Source of the DNA: Fasciola hepatica
Taxonomy: Eukaryota > Platyhelminthes > Trematoda > Plagiorchiida > Fasciolidae
Length of the DNA: 64,000 bases
Reading direction: 5' to 3'
NCBI GenBank assembly: GCA_948099385.1
Contig: CANUEZ040000069.1
Coordinates: 1,197,501-1,261,500, forward strand
In this document: positions 49,260-60,939 of the stretch, in pieces
Numbering within the stretch: position 1 is the first letter of the stretch
Layout: each line of letters begins with the position of its first letter
Made by a program: the position numbers and the translations under genes
The notes under the pieces: model-generated
The model's database searches: none
The model's input: the letters and a program-made list of their open reading frames with translations, nothing else
Told to the model about the DNA's origin: nothing

Positions 49260-52200
49260 AAAAGTGAGGACCACTTTTCCAAATAATAACCAAGAAACAG
49301 TCCAAGGTTTTCAAAATATTTCACATTTTCTCCATTGCCAGATATGAATCGACACCCCAGTTCAATTTTATAATCCGCTATACACAAATGATTACCATTT
49401 CGTTGATCAGAATGTTTTTACCAAGGAAAAATCGCCCAATTTTTTCTCTTTATAAATATAACAGGTGAGTCACTTACAACCCAGCAAGTAACTCGTATTT
49501 CACAATAATCTTGGCAGATCAATTTATAGTTTTTCAAAGTTCGCGCCCCAGAAATCCCGGATTTCGCGCCGTTTCAAAAATCTCCAGGTCAGAACTTACT
49601 CCGCTACCGTTAGTGAAAAACATAGACCCTGAGTTAGAGCCTCGAGTTCGGTTGTTTTGTCGATTTCAGGTGTAGAGCACATTGATGATTTATTTTTTGT
49701 GAACTTCAAATAAAGCGTACTATATTTAGAGCAGCTTCTGATCCATGAAAACAAAAAACCACTGGAAACGAAACTATGGAGCTAAGGATGATATGATGGC
49801 TTCGTGTATATAGGTAGCACAAATTTGTTCGACGCTCTATGAAGCTGTCAATTTTTCCCTGTGGATAGCGTGCTCTTTGGGTTTTACTAATAGAATTTGT
49901 CATTGTATATCGTGAGAGAAAGAAAATGGATGAATGGGTGACAACGAAATGGAGTCAGCAAAATCCGCAGCCTCGTCTTATGTCAGTAAATTTTGTGTTA
50001 AAATTACTGGCACAATACTAACCGAAGGAGATCAATGGAATAACTTCTTCGCTGTCCTCATTTGTTCCTCATTTTAAGTATTAATATCAGGAACGATTGT
50101 GCAATAAACCGCGGCTTGTTAACGCATCATAATGGTGAACAATTGAAACTATTGGGTCATGTCTCTGAGTTATACGGTAATTGGTGCACATTCGTGACCC
50201 GCAAGCAAGTGAACCAACGTTAGTCTTGTAACACGAAAGTCGTCATACATATATACCGGTGTCGTTACTCAAGAATGAACAACTGATAACGATTTCTGTA
50301 TGTGCAGACTCCTCCGTCCGTTATTCCGCAAAAATACCGTTTTTTTTTATCGCCGCTGACCAGCACATTGTGAGGCTGTATCTTTTCGAGAAAAACTTAA
50401 ATCCAGCCCGTTACGAATTACTCAGAGCAATAGTCATCCGTTGTAGGATAAAGTATACATCTTACTTTGGCGTAAATGGGTCAAGACTTAGGATCACACA
50501 AGACTTATCAAAAAGAGGTCAAACGTGATGACTTGTAGATGGGTTGATAAGGCACCACTACATTCGCGCTCTAAAAATGTCGTGCTGGTAACGATTATGA
50601 TGTCTAGTCACGTCCAGTCAGTCGTATAGTGCTTCCTTAGTATTCAGTAGTTTGAACGTTCACATTGCATTAGGAGTCACGTGACTGAAATCTAACCTGC
50701 CACTCACAACTTAACCTTTCATCTGATTCAACGGTTATCTGGACAATTATAGATGAGCCTAATAAATCTACCATTGTTGGTTCCGTGTTAACTGTTTCTC
50801 AGTTGCCAGATATAAACCGAAATAACTTGCCCTTTCCTTGACTAACGGAAATACAGGAGCTCGCGGAAAGTTCCTAATTTGCTACAATTAATGATTTTCT
50901 ACTGGATAGAAACCAACTATGTTGCCGGTAGTAATCCGTTGACGAATCAGTTCTATTTCAGTGTTCAGATTAGCTTGGTATGGGCTTCGTTCACCGCATC
51001 GATCGGACTATGTCTACCCCACCCCCTCCATCAGATGCACGGCTAACTGTTGCGATATTCCTCCTCGTCCCACCTGAAATGTCAGGCCCCGCCGGCCGAA
51101 TAGCTGCAAGGCTTTCAACCGCTTGGGATAGGAGTGGAATTTCATCCATGGCTCGCCGGTGTTAGAGTCATGACAGGAATAACACGTTGGTCACAGCGTC
51201 ACCGCCCTTATACTGTATCTGTCCGGGACCCAGAAGCATCACTCGGGAGTACTGCATAATGCGTGAAGTTCATTTCGGTCACCTAGGTGGCATGGCTATA
51301 TGATCGGGTGAACCAAAACGTAGGTTCACATTTCGCATGCGAAAGTTTGATGGCGAGCCCACTGGCAGATGGCTGTTCACGTTTACAGGCTCGCAGCCGA
51401 CGCACCCCTTAGTTCATGATTACCCCGCCTTTGGTATGGGGTTCCGGAACTACTATGGATCCCCTGCGCTCGTTGTAACACAGACGTTCAGTAAGCAGTG
51501 ACCTCATCAACGTGGACGGTTAGACGGAATACCAACCAGTGATGTGTAATGAGTCCCAAGCTATGTCTGACATATTGAAGCGTTTCGGGAGTACCGGCCT
51601 GAAACAGAATGGGAGTCCTCAAAAAGTTCCGTTGTCTATTCGTCAATCACTAGGGACATTTCCATCTAAAGGATGTAAGCATTCATTAAAAATGATATTC
51701 GTGTTCCAGTTACACCTTGAACAATCGTGCATGACCCACCCTATGAGGACTATCGCTGGACGGTGTCATACGGTTCCATCGATTACCCCAAAAAAGGGAC
51801 ACCGTAGTCTATGCTTTGCGGGAAAAGACGAAGGTAACGTGTGACGGCTTTCTCACTTCTTGCGTTAGCACAAGAATTTTAAGATGCATTTTTCTACCGT
51901 TTCTTACTGGGCACTTATTGGAATAGACAGGCAATTCCTGAGAAATCAGGGAGGTGGACGGATTATTTTTACTCATTCATTAGTTACCGGAAAGTATTCT
52001 AACGTTTTTATTATGAAAATAATAATATTGATAATAACAATAATCTAGTTACTTATAATTAAAAGCAAGGTAAATGATCATCACTCACTGGTATTAAGGT
52101 TTCTAACTGATAATACATGTCTGGGTACACTTTCTTTGGTTTAGGATATAGGTATCAACGTTTAATTATAGCGTTCACCGTGCCTACTATTTTAAGCGCA

Positions 52201-53600
52201 AACAAGTATATGTTTTTTAGAAGTGAGTTCTTTGCGAGATAGTCCATTCATTGTGGGACCTTTAAGTTGAGCACTTTTATGATTAACTGATTAGTTCCAT
52301 CTTGGATTATACTTTACTCTCGTGACTGGTACTATGTACACGAGTACATATGACAGTATTCGTCGTCCTGGGGCACAACGATTCACGGTGAACGAGCCTT
52401 GGGAGAGCTTTGTTAGGACAAACTGCTCAACAGTCTAACGGACTAAAGCGGTTCGGGTGGGGGATATTGGTGTCAGTGGTTGATATCAAGTGGAACTCAT
52501 TCGCACCCCTGAAAACATTACGTTATTCTTTGTGACATGTGAGTGACTGGAAATGACCGATAGAAAGGATCATGGTTCCATGACTAAACCATGTGTTCCA
52601 ATCTCGTGAACTATAACGAGGTGAATTGTTCAAAAAGCCGTGATCTTGCCTCGCTCATGTTTCTCTTCCAATTTGGTAAAACAGTGAATTTGCTCACAAC
52701 CAGGAAGGCTAAGTTTTATCAGCAAATGTGAGTTTTGTGCAGCATCCTAATTACTATAAGCGATTAGCAATTACCATCATCGACTCTAGGAATAAATGTT
52801 CATAAACATCCCGAGGCTGTAAGGAACTTTCATCTTGGTGTTTAGTAAAATTTTATTTTAATTTATTGCCCTCATCCAGTGTGCTAATGGGAGCTGGAGT
52901 GGAATGAATCTTAGTGTACTTCATCACCTAGTCCTGAATACCACGGCACCTTGTGTTTCTGTGGCCTAAACGGAATGGAGGCCATGCCTCACAACAGACA
53001 CCCGCTGTGACACCTATGCTTCCGTTATCCTTGTGCCAGCGGGGATAGAAAGGATGAACGTGACACCCCTCAGCCGTCGCGTTTCCTAATCTCTTCCCCT
53101 TCTGCCTAATGCCATGATGACAGTCACAACCGTGCACACACAAGCACACACACAGTAGTGGAAGATGGACCACCGAGCCCATGGCTTGATGGTAGTGTAC
53201 ATTTACGTCGTTCCCAGCCCATAAAGATTGTCACCAAACTTGTCCCAACACACCGTGCACCCCAGCATCATTTGCGTGCTTGGCTGTTGCAGTTATCCAT
53301 CGGGTAACGATTCAAACGCCGGGCAACGAAAATCTAAGCATTGTGAAATGTTCCAAGGCATGAGAGGAGACTTGGCTGTTGTGCATTTGGGTCACGATAT
53401 CTGTGGCATATCTGCTACCTCGAGGCACAGGGAAGGCAATCAGCTCCCGGTGTGTGCTTTAGGACGCGTAAATGGTTAACGACTTCAGAAGCGCACACAG
53501 GTGTAGGGACATGCGTGTCCGCAGATGTCACCTGACCAGGATGGAAGGCGATCGCGGGACCTACCAGAAAAGGGGCATTCCTTTGATTCCTTTCTGTGTC
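49260..53600. other. Stretch without recognisable genes
   Basis: Open frames up to about 101 codons with no motif recognised. No LTR, LINE or inverted repeat was noticed by eye. Confidence 0.45.
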
Positions 53601-53603
53601 CAC

Positions 53604-53781
53604 TGCAACGGTTATTCCGATCGTGAGTAACGTGTAGCCCATTCAAACGGATTCCTAAACCAGAACAAGATTGATTGGCAGTTTCAACGGTACTGGATTA
53701 ATAAATTATACACACATGGATATGTACAAACCTCAACCGTACGGCCACAACGCCTAGCAACGAGGACCAGAGTCCAACAAA
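53604..53781 (-). repeat. Partial BEL/Pao LTR
   Basis: Aligns along its whole length with 54907-55085 of the LTR (TTATTCCGATCGTGAGTAAC, AACAAGATTGATTGG, AACGAGGACCAGAGTCCAAC) and then stops abruptly. It is more diverged than the paired LTRs. Confidence 0.8.
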
Positions 53782-54046
53782 TATCAAATCATACTGCTTG
53801 AGTTCTTTGATCCAAGCGAGGCCACTGGTGTCTTGGTCCTGCACACGGACCCCAGTGAGGCAGGTATCGGAGCTATACTCTCGAAGATGGACGCTAATAA
53901 CCAGCGACATGCCATCGTGTATGCCAACCGCCGTCATGGCAGGCCAGAGGAAAACAATTGCACCACTTGGTAAAAGATGCTTGCTTTGGTTGCCTATGCT
54001 CGTTGTTTCAAGCACTGCTTGCCGGGTAGGTGGTTCAAAGTCAGAA
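53782..54046 (+). pseudogene. Ty3/gypsy RNase H relic
   Basis: In the frame starting near 53794 the plus strand reads VLVLHTDPSEAGIGAILSK, AIVYANRR, PEENN and, after one in-frame stop, MLALVAYARCFKHCLPGRWF. This is the RT-RNase H junction block of Ty3/gypsy elements (LxTDASxxGIGAVL, YxSR, ExNY, ELLALV). No gypsy RT or integrase is attached, and it abuts a BEL LTR fragment directly. Confidence 0.75.
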
Positions 54047-54049
54047 GAG

Positions 54050-54906
54050 GCTTAAAAATTTTGAAGAACCTGAAAGTCAGGCGGGCTGACGGCAAATACA
54101 TTTTCGCCTCCGGTCCTGAATGACAGCACAGACATGTTCGAAAACACGGGTGTAGACGCTGTTTCTCGAAGACGTAGTTGATACCGTGACTGCCGGACAT
54201 GTCAAGTGGCTGAGATTGTACGACGAAAACGATGTTGATGATACTGATTTATTTCGGAGAAGTTTGAGATGTGCTGCTGCGCATGATCGAATGAAACAAG
54301 TGACAATAAAATAAAAGATTCTATGAGACTGGTACAGATATGTGCTCGCCCGAGAGCACGGAGAAAGTTTGAATGGTCTGAAATGACTATACGATCCGGC
54401 AAAACTAAGACGCAAGATCATATGATCCTTTGGGTCCGTGACGAGTGAGGTCACCCGAGAGGGTACAGTGCATGCATAAAAGTTACAGAAAATGGTCACA
54501 GTGGTTGAGGTATGTAGGACAGTTAAAAGATATTTCACTATCTTGCTAGCTTGCGAAAGACCTTTGCAAGCCAGATATATAAGGAGCCTTGAGCAGACTG
54601 CAAAATATTGGCGTCGACATGGATACAAAATTCCACAATTGCCGCAGATGGAACATTGAAATGGAATATATTAGGTGTAAAAGGATGCGCCGTTAAAGTT
54701 TAATGGCGGTATACTGAATACGCTGAAAATCTAGATAGTCAGCACAACCGGTAGAGACATACTGTCAGAACGATGATGAAGGAAATTACCAGAATAAGAC
54801 AGGTAGTCGATCTTAGAACTGATTACTTTACAATAGAAGAACCATGTAATATCGACGCGTAAGTACGATTATAGTGATAAATCAACCTTCAATATGTAGC
54901 CACGGC
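54050..54906. other. Left flank of the BEL/Pao insertion, unassigned
   Basis: A TATATAA box at about 54574 and an AATAAAATAAAAG run at about 54305 could belong to an element end. No protein motif was seen apart from short frames. Confidence 0.35.
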
Positions 54907-55289
54907 CGTAACGGTTATTCCGATCGTGAGTAACGCGTAGCCAATTCAAACGAATCCCTAAACCAGAACAAGATTGATTCATAGTTTCTACGGTGCTGGA
55001 TTAACAAGTTATGCTCATATACATATGTACAAACGTCAAACGTACGGCCGAAGCGTCTAACAACGAGGACCAGAGTCCAACAAAGGTCAACGTCAGGTAC
55101 CAACGTCACGGCAGTCCAAGTTCGAATCAAAATTGTGGCACTTCACGTGAGGGAAATATAAACAAATGTTGAATTGTAGTGATTGATGCATGCTGTACTT
55201 GTTCGAGGGTCAATTAGATAAAGAGCGCAGTCTCAACAATACGAGTATGTGACATCGGCTAGTGAGGATTTCTACGCATGTACGTTTCA
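54907..55289 (-). repeat. 3' LTR of BEL/Pao element C
   Basis: 383 bp, about 97% identical to 59595-59977 by eye. It begins TGAAACG on the minus strand and ends GTTACG rather than GTTACA. Confidence 0.9.
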
Positions 55290-55983
55290 CCGCCCACCAA
55301 ATCTTCCTATGAAACGGTCAACATCCAAGTAGTATATAGGGGTACTGATTCGCCCTAACCTACCTAGACCCTAAAGTCAGTGCATAGGTAGGTCACCATG
55401 GGCTTCATCTATCGTTGGCCAGTCGCAGACACGCTTGCAGGTTTTTTGAGGTCATGCTCCGTCTCTCGATGTCTTCCAGTTTCGTCTGAGGATGGAACGA
55501 CATTATCCGTATACAAAAAAGTCCTTCGATGGAACTGGGATTCTTAGACAGATTACGGAATACAGAGGAAGAAGGCTTTTTGAGTAAGAGTAAAGTACGT
55601 GATAAAATGGAGACTGAGAATTCTCGATAAAAAATCAAGATGGCCAGAGGGTACTCGAACATCAGGGGCTCAACTTGTGGTTTTATCACATTAGAAGTGT
55701 TTGACTCAAAACTTACATCCAATTGAACACAGGTTGAATAATAATACAAATAGGATGTCCCGGAAATAGAGATGTTTCTACAAACGGTAAACAAGTGCTT
55801 GCTCACGAATTTCCGCTATTTCAAAAACAGTGTTGTATCGCGTGCCGAACTGAGGTTTCGACAACTAACTCCATTGTAAATCGTGGACACTGTACGAAAT
55901 TAGACACAAATATACCTCAAAGACCGTGTGGAGGGTTGGGACCTACAGGAGAATGCATGAAGGATAAATAAATAAATTCAGCT
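55290..55983 (-). other. BEL/Pao element C 3' untranslated region
   Basis: Between the pol stop (TGA, complement of 55984-55986) and the 3' LTR. A 133-codon frame at 55405-55806 matches nothing and is probably chance. A polypurine tract lies at the LTR edge. Confidence 0.5.
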
Positions 55984-58700
55984 TCATTTAGTATCAGTGG
56001 ACTTGGTTTTAGCTTTATCTGTAACGTCGACGTTGCCCTCACTATTGTCGCCTTTAAGCAGACATATCTTACGGATATCTCGCAATACGTCTCCTTTGTT
56101 CGTTTTCACCACCACCGTGCCCACGAGACCATCGATTTCCATAGGGCAGTCCTAGATCACCCCAATCGGCCATTCGTCTTTATGTAAGTGGCTCTCCACG
56201 AGGATGGCCACATTGCCAAGTCTGAAAGACCTCTCTTTGGAGATCCACTTTTGCCGAAGCTGCGAGGTCGGTAGGTAATCCCTCGTCCAACGTTTCCAGA
56301 AAGCCTGTGCAGGGCTTTCACTTGTTTCCATCCTATGATATACATTCCACGTACGGTTTTCGGTGTGATTGTTCCTACGTTTGACCGCAATAATAACAGG
56401 TCGTTGGGAGTGAGAGCCGGTTCGCCTTCCGGGTCCGGGACGACCGGCATCAGGGGTCTGTTGTTCAGTATGCGTTCTACTTCTGTTAGTAAAGTAGTCA
56501 GCGTCTCATCATCGAGGTTTTGTTGCGAGGTCGGGGCCGTGAGTAATTTCCTAGTCGATCGTATCAGCCTTTCCCAAAAGCCACCGCGATGACTGGCATA
56601 GGGTGGGTTGAAGTGCCATTCTATCCCTTTTGCTACGGTCTTGTTTGTATTTTGGCGTGGTCCAGGCGGTTCCACCACTTTTCTAACTAATTATGAGCTC
56701 AAACGAAGTTCAAGCCATTTTCTGAGTATACGTTCTTGGGGATGCCCCGCCTCGCGATGGACCTTTGAAAGGCCATTAGACGCGGATCGGTGGTCATATT
56801 GTGCAATACCTCGAGATGGATTGCTCTGGATTGTAAACATGATACCAAGCAGACATAACTCTTTTGCGTGCTCCTTTGCTGTCGTGCGAGTAACGGGCCA
56901 AAGCAGTCGACGCCAACTTTCACGAACGGGCACCATCCCGGTTGAACTCTCACTGCTGGAAGGGGGGCCATCATTTGTTGGCCTGCCACCGCACTCCGGC
57001 GACGACAAGAGATGTAGTTGCCTATGACTAGCTTGACCGTCGCTGGTCCCTTTGTCACCAAAAATCGTCGACGTATATTGGTCAATAAGTGGTTCGAACC
57101 TGCGTGTCCCTCTTCTCGATGCACATGGTCTATCAGGCATCTCGTTATGTAGTGGCCACCAGGAACTATTACGGGGTATGTTGTTTCATACTCCAGATTT
57201 GAATTCTTCAGCCGCCCTCCAACTCTCAGTAGTTCATTGGCTCGCACAGCGTTTAGTCTTCGTATACTGCTGTACAACAGCCTGCTTCCTTTGAAGTTAT
57301 CATCTATCCTGGCTAGCTCGCGGGTCTCGAACGGGAATGCGTCTAGTTGTAGTAGGCGTAGAACATCGAGTTTGGCTTGGTTCAGCTCGCCCGGTAGTAT
57401 CGTTCCCACCTTCAACGTGTTTTATGGTGGTGTGCCTTTAAAGGTCATTAAGAGTACCTTGTATCGTGTCCACCAGAGCACGGCTCTGAACATTTTTATC
57501 CAGTCGGGGAAGTGGCACAGCTTTTCTATTAGATTTACGCTTCCCGTGGAGTTAGTAGCCAGTATCAGTATTTTGATCTGGACATCGCAGTCATCAGGCT
57601 AAGGTATTAGTAGCGTCGGCCATATCTGTTTGGATGCAGTTAGGAAGTCCGGTCCCATTGTCCTCGTCCGCCGTCTTTCTAGTGATTTTAGGCCCCTTGA
57701 GCAGAAGTCGGTCGGGTCACTGGTAGATTGTACATGGTGCAATTGACCGGTCTTAGTCGACTCATGGATTATAGTGGGTCAGTTGGCCACGAGGGTGTTA
57801 AAGCGAGTGCTAACGTTGTTTATTTAATGTAGTACCGTGGATGAGTCCGTCCAAAAGTTTGGTTCCCAATTTATCAGATCGAAGCATCGTCTAATCAGAG
57901 TCGCGGCTTTCACGGCTAGTACTGCTGCAGTCGGTTCCAGTCTCGGAAGGGACACCGTCTTCAGTGGAGCCACTGTCGCTGTTGCTGACACTATCTTACT
58001 GTGCTGTCCACCATTTTCGTCTGCCCAGCAGCCGTAAGCCACTATCTCGTAGCCTATTTCTGACGCATCTGAGAACAAGTGGAGTTGGGCGTCGTTTGTA
58101 CACTTGATTCCTGTCAAGCATCTTTGTATCTTGATCTCACCAAGTTGCTCCAGGCTGTGCAGCCAGTCGCGCCATCGCTTGTCATCGTCATCCTGCGGAG
58201 GTTCGCCCCAACCCGTCTCTCTCTGGCACAGCGACTGCAGAAATCATTTTCCCGGTAACAGCCATGGCGAAACGAAACCTAGGGGGTCACAGAGGCTTGA
58301 GGCTGATGATAGGATTGCTCTCCGTGTTGCTGGTCGTTTGGGTAGGTCCAGAATGACTATGAATTCGTCACCTGACTTTCGTAGAACTGCAAGCGTGCGC
58401 TCCATTTGTGAAGAGGATCCAAAAGGCTCTCTCGCGCACTACATTTTCTCGGACTTCGGGAGAACACTGAGCTCCTCCTGGCTGTATGGGGACCACTTAG
58501 TGAGGTTGAATCCTCCGGAGTTTAGAGTGGCCGTTAGTTTGGTCAAAAATAGAATAACAGTATTTGGGTCGTCAAAGAAACTCAGAAATTCGTCCTCGTA
58601 GAAGTGGTCCATTGCTCCTGCTAACAGATTGCTGGTGTCGCCGAAACGCTTGAGGGTTGTAAAACACGTTTGAGCAATATTTAGCCAAACTCGCAAAGGA
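55984..58700 (-). pseudogene. BEL/Pao element C pol: RT end, RNase H, integrase, C-terminal domain
   Basis: Read on the minus strand. The RT end has HFYEDEFLSFF in place of YVDD and GGFNLTKWS (58500-58610), then SLCDPLGFVSPW (about 58290). RNase H has LHLFSDASEIGY and VSLPRLEP and FWTDSS (57830-58090). The integrase zinc-binding part has LRVGGRL and HVHREEGHAG (57100-57220). The integrase core has GVDCFGP, SRAIHLEVLH and SENGLNF (56700-56920), where SDNG is usual, then NPPYASHRGGFWERLI with the third catalytic Glu (about 56590). The C-terminal domain ends DGLVGTVVVKT and LRDIRKICLL (56010-56110). At least one frameshift and one stop break the C-terminal domain, others lie upstream, and two catalytic Asp positions are replaced by Glu. 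Confidence 0.85.
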
Positions 58701-58946
58701 TCCCGAAGTCAAAAGGCGATTATCCGTGAAATTATACTATATTAGATTATCAGATGAACAATGACACGAAGCAGATACAAACCTCAATTATGCAACCACA
58801 AGGACTGAAAGACGAGAACCGAATTGCAGCGTGCAGGAAAGGAGCACGTGCGTCACGCAGGTCCAGAACGAAGATATGACAGGGCAACACGCTGGGCGAA
58901 AACAAACGAGCGTTGGTCCGTAAAAACAAACAGTGCATAAAACAAG
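58700..58946. other. Deletion or insertion segment between gag and RT of element C
   Basis: About 250 bp with no coding motif stands where about 2 kb of gag, protease and RT should be. It contains GATACAAACCTCAA and a GACGAGAACC block that resemble, in order, parts of the BEL LTR (GTACAAACCTCAA and ACGAGGACC at 53730-53770), so it may be a divergent LTR fragment. A G-run lies just beyond, at about 59010. Confidence 0.35.
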
Positions 58947-59540
58947 TCAGTAGTGTAAGTAAGTGAGTGATGTTAAGGAACCATGGAAATCACAGTGGTT
59001 ATTTTTTTTGGGGGGGGGGAGGTGGGTTCCGCGACAGGCCTTTACAAGGCTCCCCCGACAGTAATGTAGCAGATACAGGAACCTCTGTCCTGGATCGGAT
59101 ACTCTCATTTCTAAAAAGTTCTCGTATTGTTTATTCAACTTGCAGTACTGTTCTGCGCTCCCGTCAAAGGGGGACAATTACACCTTTAGTAAGTCAATAG
59201 CGTGGGTTACACTGGTACATGTCGACTTTAATCGTTCCACGGAACTGCTAGGCTGAATGGCCGTACGCTCTGTGGTCTCCAAAGTCACCTCTCGCCCCCG
59301 TCTCTGGAGTTGATCTTTCCTGGCAGATTCCGCTCCTTCCCTAGCCTGCCCAAGCTGCGTTTTAAATTCTACTATTCTCAATCTATAGATATCATCGTCT
59401 TTATATGCCATACCATTGGCTGAGGTACATGAGATAGCACTGACAGGGCTAGCAGAGCTAACAATGTCTAAGGAATCAGAATCACCCAAAAATACCCGAG
59501 CGACTTGCCGGGTTACTTCCTGTCCAGCTTCGGTTTGCCT
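58947..59540 (-). pseudogene. BEL/Pao element C gag, N-terminal part
   Basis: One minus-strand frame interrupted by a single TAA near 59178: upstream it is polar and coiled-coil-like (QAREGAESARKDQLQ), downstream it reads LSPFDGSAEQYCKLNKQYE and FLYLLHYCRGSLVKAC, the FxGxxxxYxxF and LxxYCxGxA signature of BEL gag. It ends in a Pro/Lys tract at the poly-G run. The C-terminal gag and zinc knuckles are absent. Confidence 0.7.
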
Positions 59541-59594
59541 TTGTCCTCTTGGCTTTACTGATTGAATTCCTCACGGAGATTCCAAGTTGAGTAC

Positions 59595-59977
59595 TGTAAC
59601 AGTCATTCCGATCGTGAGTAACGCGTAGCCAATTCAAACGAATCCCTAAACCAGAACAAGATTGATTCATAGTTTCTACGGTGCTGGATTAACAAGTTAT
59701 GCTCATATACATATGTACAAACGTCAAACGTACGGCCGAAGCGTCTAGCAACGAGGACCAGAGTCCAACAAAGGTCAACGTCAGGTACCAACGTCACGGC
59801 AGTCCAAGTTCGAATCAAAATTGTGGCACTTCACGTGAGGGAAATATAAACAAATGTTGAATTGTAGTGATTGATGCATGCTGTACTTGTTTGAGGGTCA
59901 ATTAGATAAAGAGCGCAGTCTCAACAATACGAGTATGTGACATCGGCTAGTGAGGATTTCCACGCGTGTGCCTTACA
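59595..59977 (-). repeat. 5' LTR of BEL/Pao element C
   Basis: 383 bp with TGTAAGG at its minus-strand start and TGTTACA at its end. The sequence just inside it (minus strand GTACTCAACTTGGAATCTCC) contains TTGGAATC, a possible tRNA primer-binding site about 9 nt from the LTR. Confidence 0.9.
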
Positions 59978-59982
59978 ACGGC

Positions 59983-60312
59983 AGTTATGGAGACCAAATG
60001 CGTCCAACAGTGATGAGGGAGAATATGAAGCGCATGGAGTCTATGTACCCATCTGATGATGCCCATTTCAATAGAGTAGCCGTGCGACAACGACTGGAAA
60101 CAAGACAGCATGTGACTAATCCAGGACGGAGATGGATCATCCGATATAGATTGGAACAAGATGAACCAATCAACAAAGATAGCGGCAATGATTTCCATGT
60201 GTTACCTAACAGAATTAGGTATAAAGCAAACAGATGTTGCATCTACAGTTGGAGAGGGGTAGCCAAAGAGTTGGTCAGAGAGGATGCCAGAAGAAATCTG
60301 ACCAACAACTGA
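59983..60312 (+). CDS. Unrecognised open frame at the edge of the BEL insertion
   Basis: About 110 codons to a TGA, with an in-frame ATG at 59998. Arg-, Asn- and Glu-rich, no hydrophobic segment, no family recognised. On the other side of the element, 54854-54906 is open in the register that would continue this frame if the element and one copy of its target duplication were removed, so an earlier open frame may have been split. It could equally be part of an unrecognised repeat. Confidence 0.2.
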   Translation, partial: SYGDQMRPTVMRENMKRMESMYPSDDAHFNRVAVRQRLETRQHVTNPGRRWIIRYRLEQDEPINKDSGNDFHVLPNRIRYKANRCCIYSWRGVAKELVREDARRNLTNN

Positions 60313-60816
60313 TCGAAATGTGGTGGGCATACCCTGATATACCAAAGTGAAACTTGCGAGTTGGGTGGTGAATCAGTCAGAGTTGCAAAACCATAGCGCT
60401 TAGAGAATCAGCTGCATGTAGAGGTGATGGCTGAGTAAATGGGAGTTTAGTAGTTACCTGTTATTTGTTATTAGGTAGGTGAAACTGGCAACAAGGACAG
60501 CAACATAAGGCCGCACCTCCAAAGAGCCTGATGCAGAGAGCTGAGTTGTAGCGACTGGCAAAGAATAAAATAACTCTTCTGACAAAGGTGGTGGTGATGA
60601 TCGGTGGTCGGATGGTGAGAGAATTGATTATATTGACACCAAGTGACACCTCTGGAGATGGAGGGCGACTACCAGAGTGACGATGAACGAGATAACCGGG
60701 AGAAAATTATCAAGCTTTCAGAAAATTGGTTACTTAATAGTATGTGGGCTATAATTGGTCAAAGAGAAAACGGTAACTGGGCTATAAAACGAAGTAGGAT
60801 GCACAGCTATGGCCAC

Positions 60817-60935
60817 TGTTAGTCAGTTCTCGCAAATCGAGCAACGCGTAGCAAATTCACCCGAAGCTCAAAGCCAGAACAAGATTGATTCGTAATTTCT
60901 ACGGTACTAAATTAAAGTTCACAAAAAGTAAAATA
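60817..60935 (-). repeat. Divergent BEL/Pao LTR fragment
   Basis: It starts TGTTAGTCAGT and keeps CAACGCGTAGC and CCAGAACAAGATTGATTCGT in LTR order, then loses similarity after about 120 bp. Confidence 0.65.
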
Positions 60936-60939
60936 AATA

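Larger units (their letters stand above)
54907..59977 (-). mobile_element. BEL/Pao LTR retrotransposon C, internally deleted, with target duplication
   Basis: Two 383-bp LTRs (54907-55289 and 59595-59977) flank about 4.3 kb. The 5-bp direct repeat ACGGC occurs just outside both ends (54902-54906 and 59978-59982). On the minus strand the 5' LTR runs TGTAAGG...TGTTACA, the expected TG...CA form. A purine-rich GGTGGGCGG sits directly before the 3' LTR. Internal order on the minus strand is gag (59540-58947), then a gap, then RT end, RNase H, integrase and C-terminal domain (58700-55984). Protease, most of RT and the gag C-terminus are missing, so the copy cannot move by itself. Confidence 0.88.

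Noticed and set aside
55405..55806. 133-codon minus-strand frame in BEL element C
   Set aside because: It lies between the pol stop and the 3' LTR and matches no BEL protein; probably chance in the 3' untranslated region.
56335..58601. Plus-strand frames of 66-165 codons inside BEL element C
   Set aside because: They are antisense to the minus-strand pol motifs and show no domain of their own.
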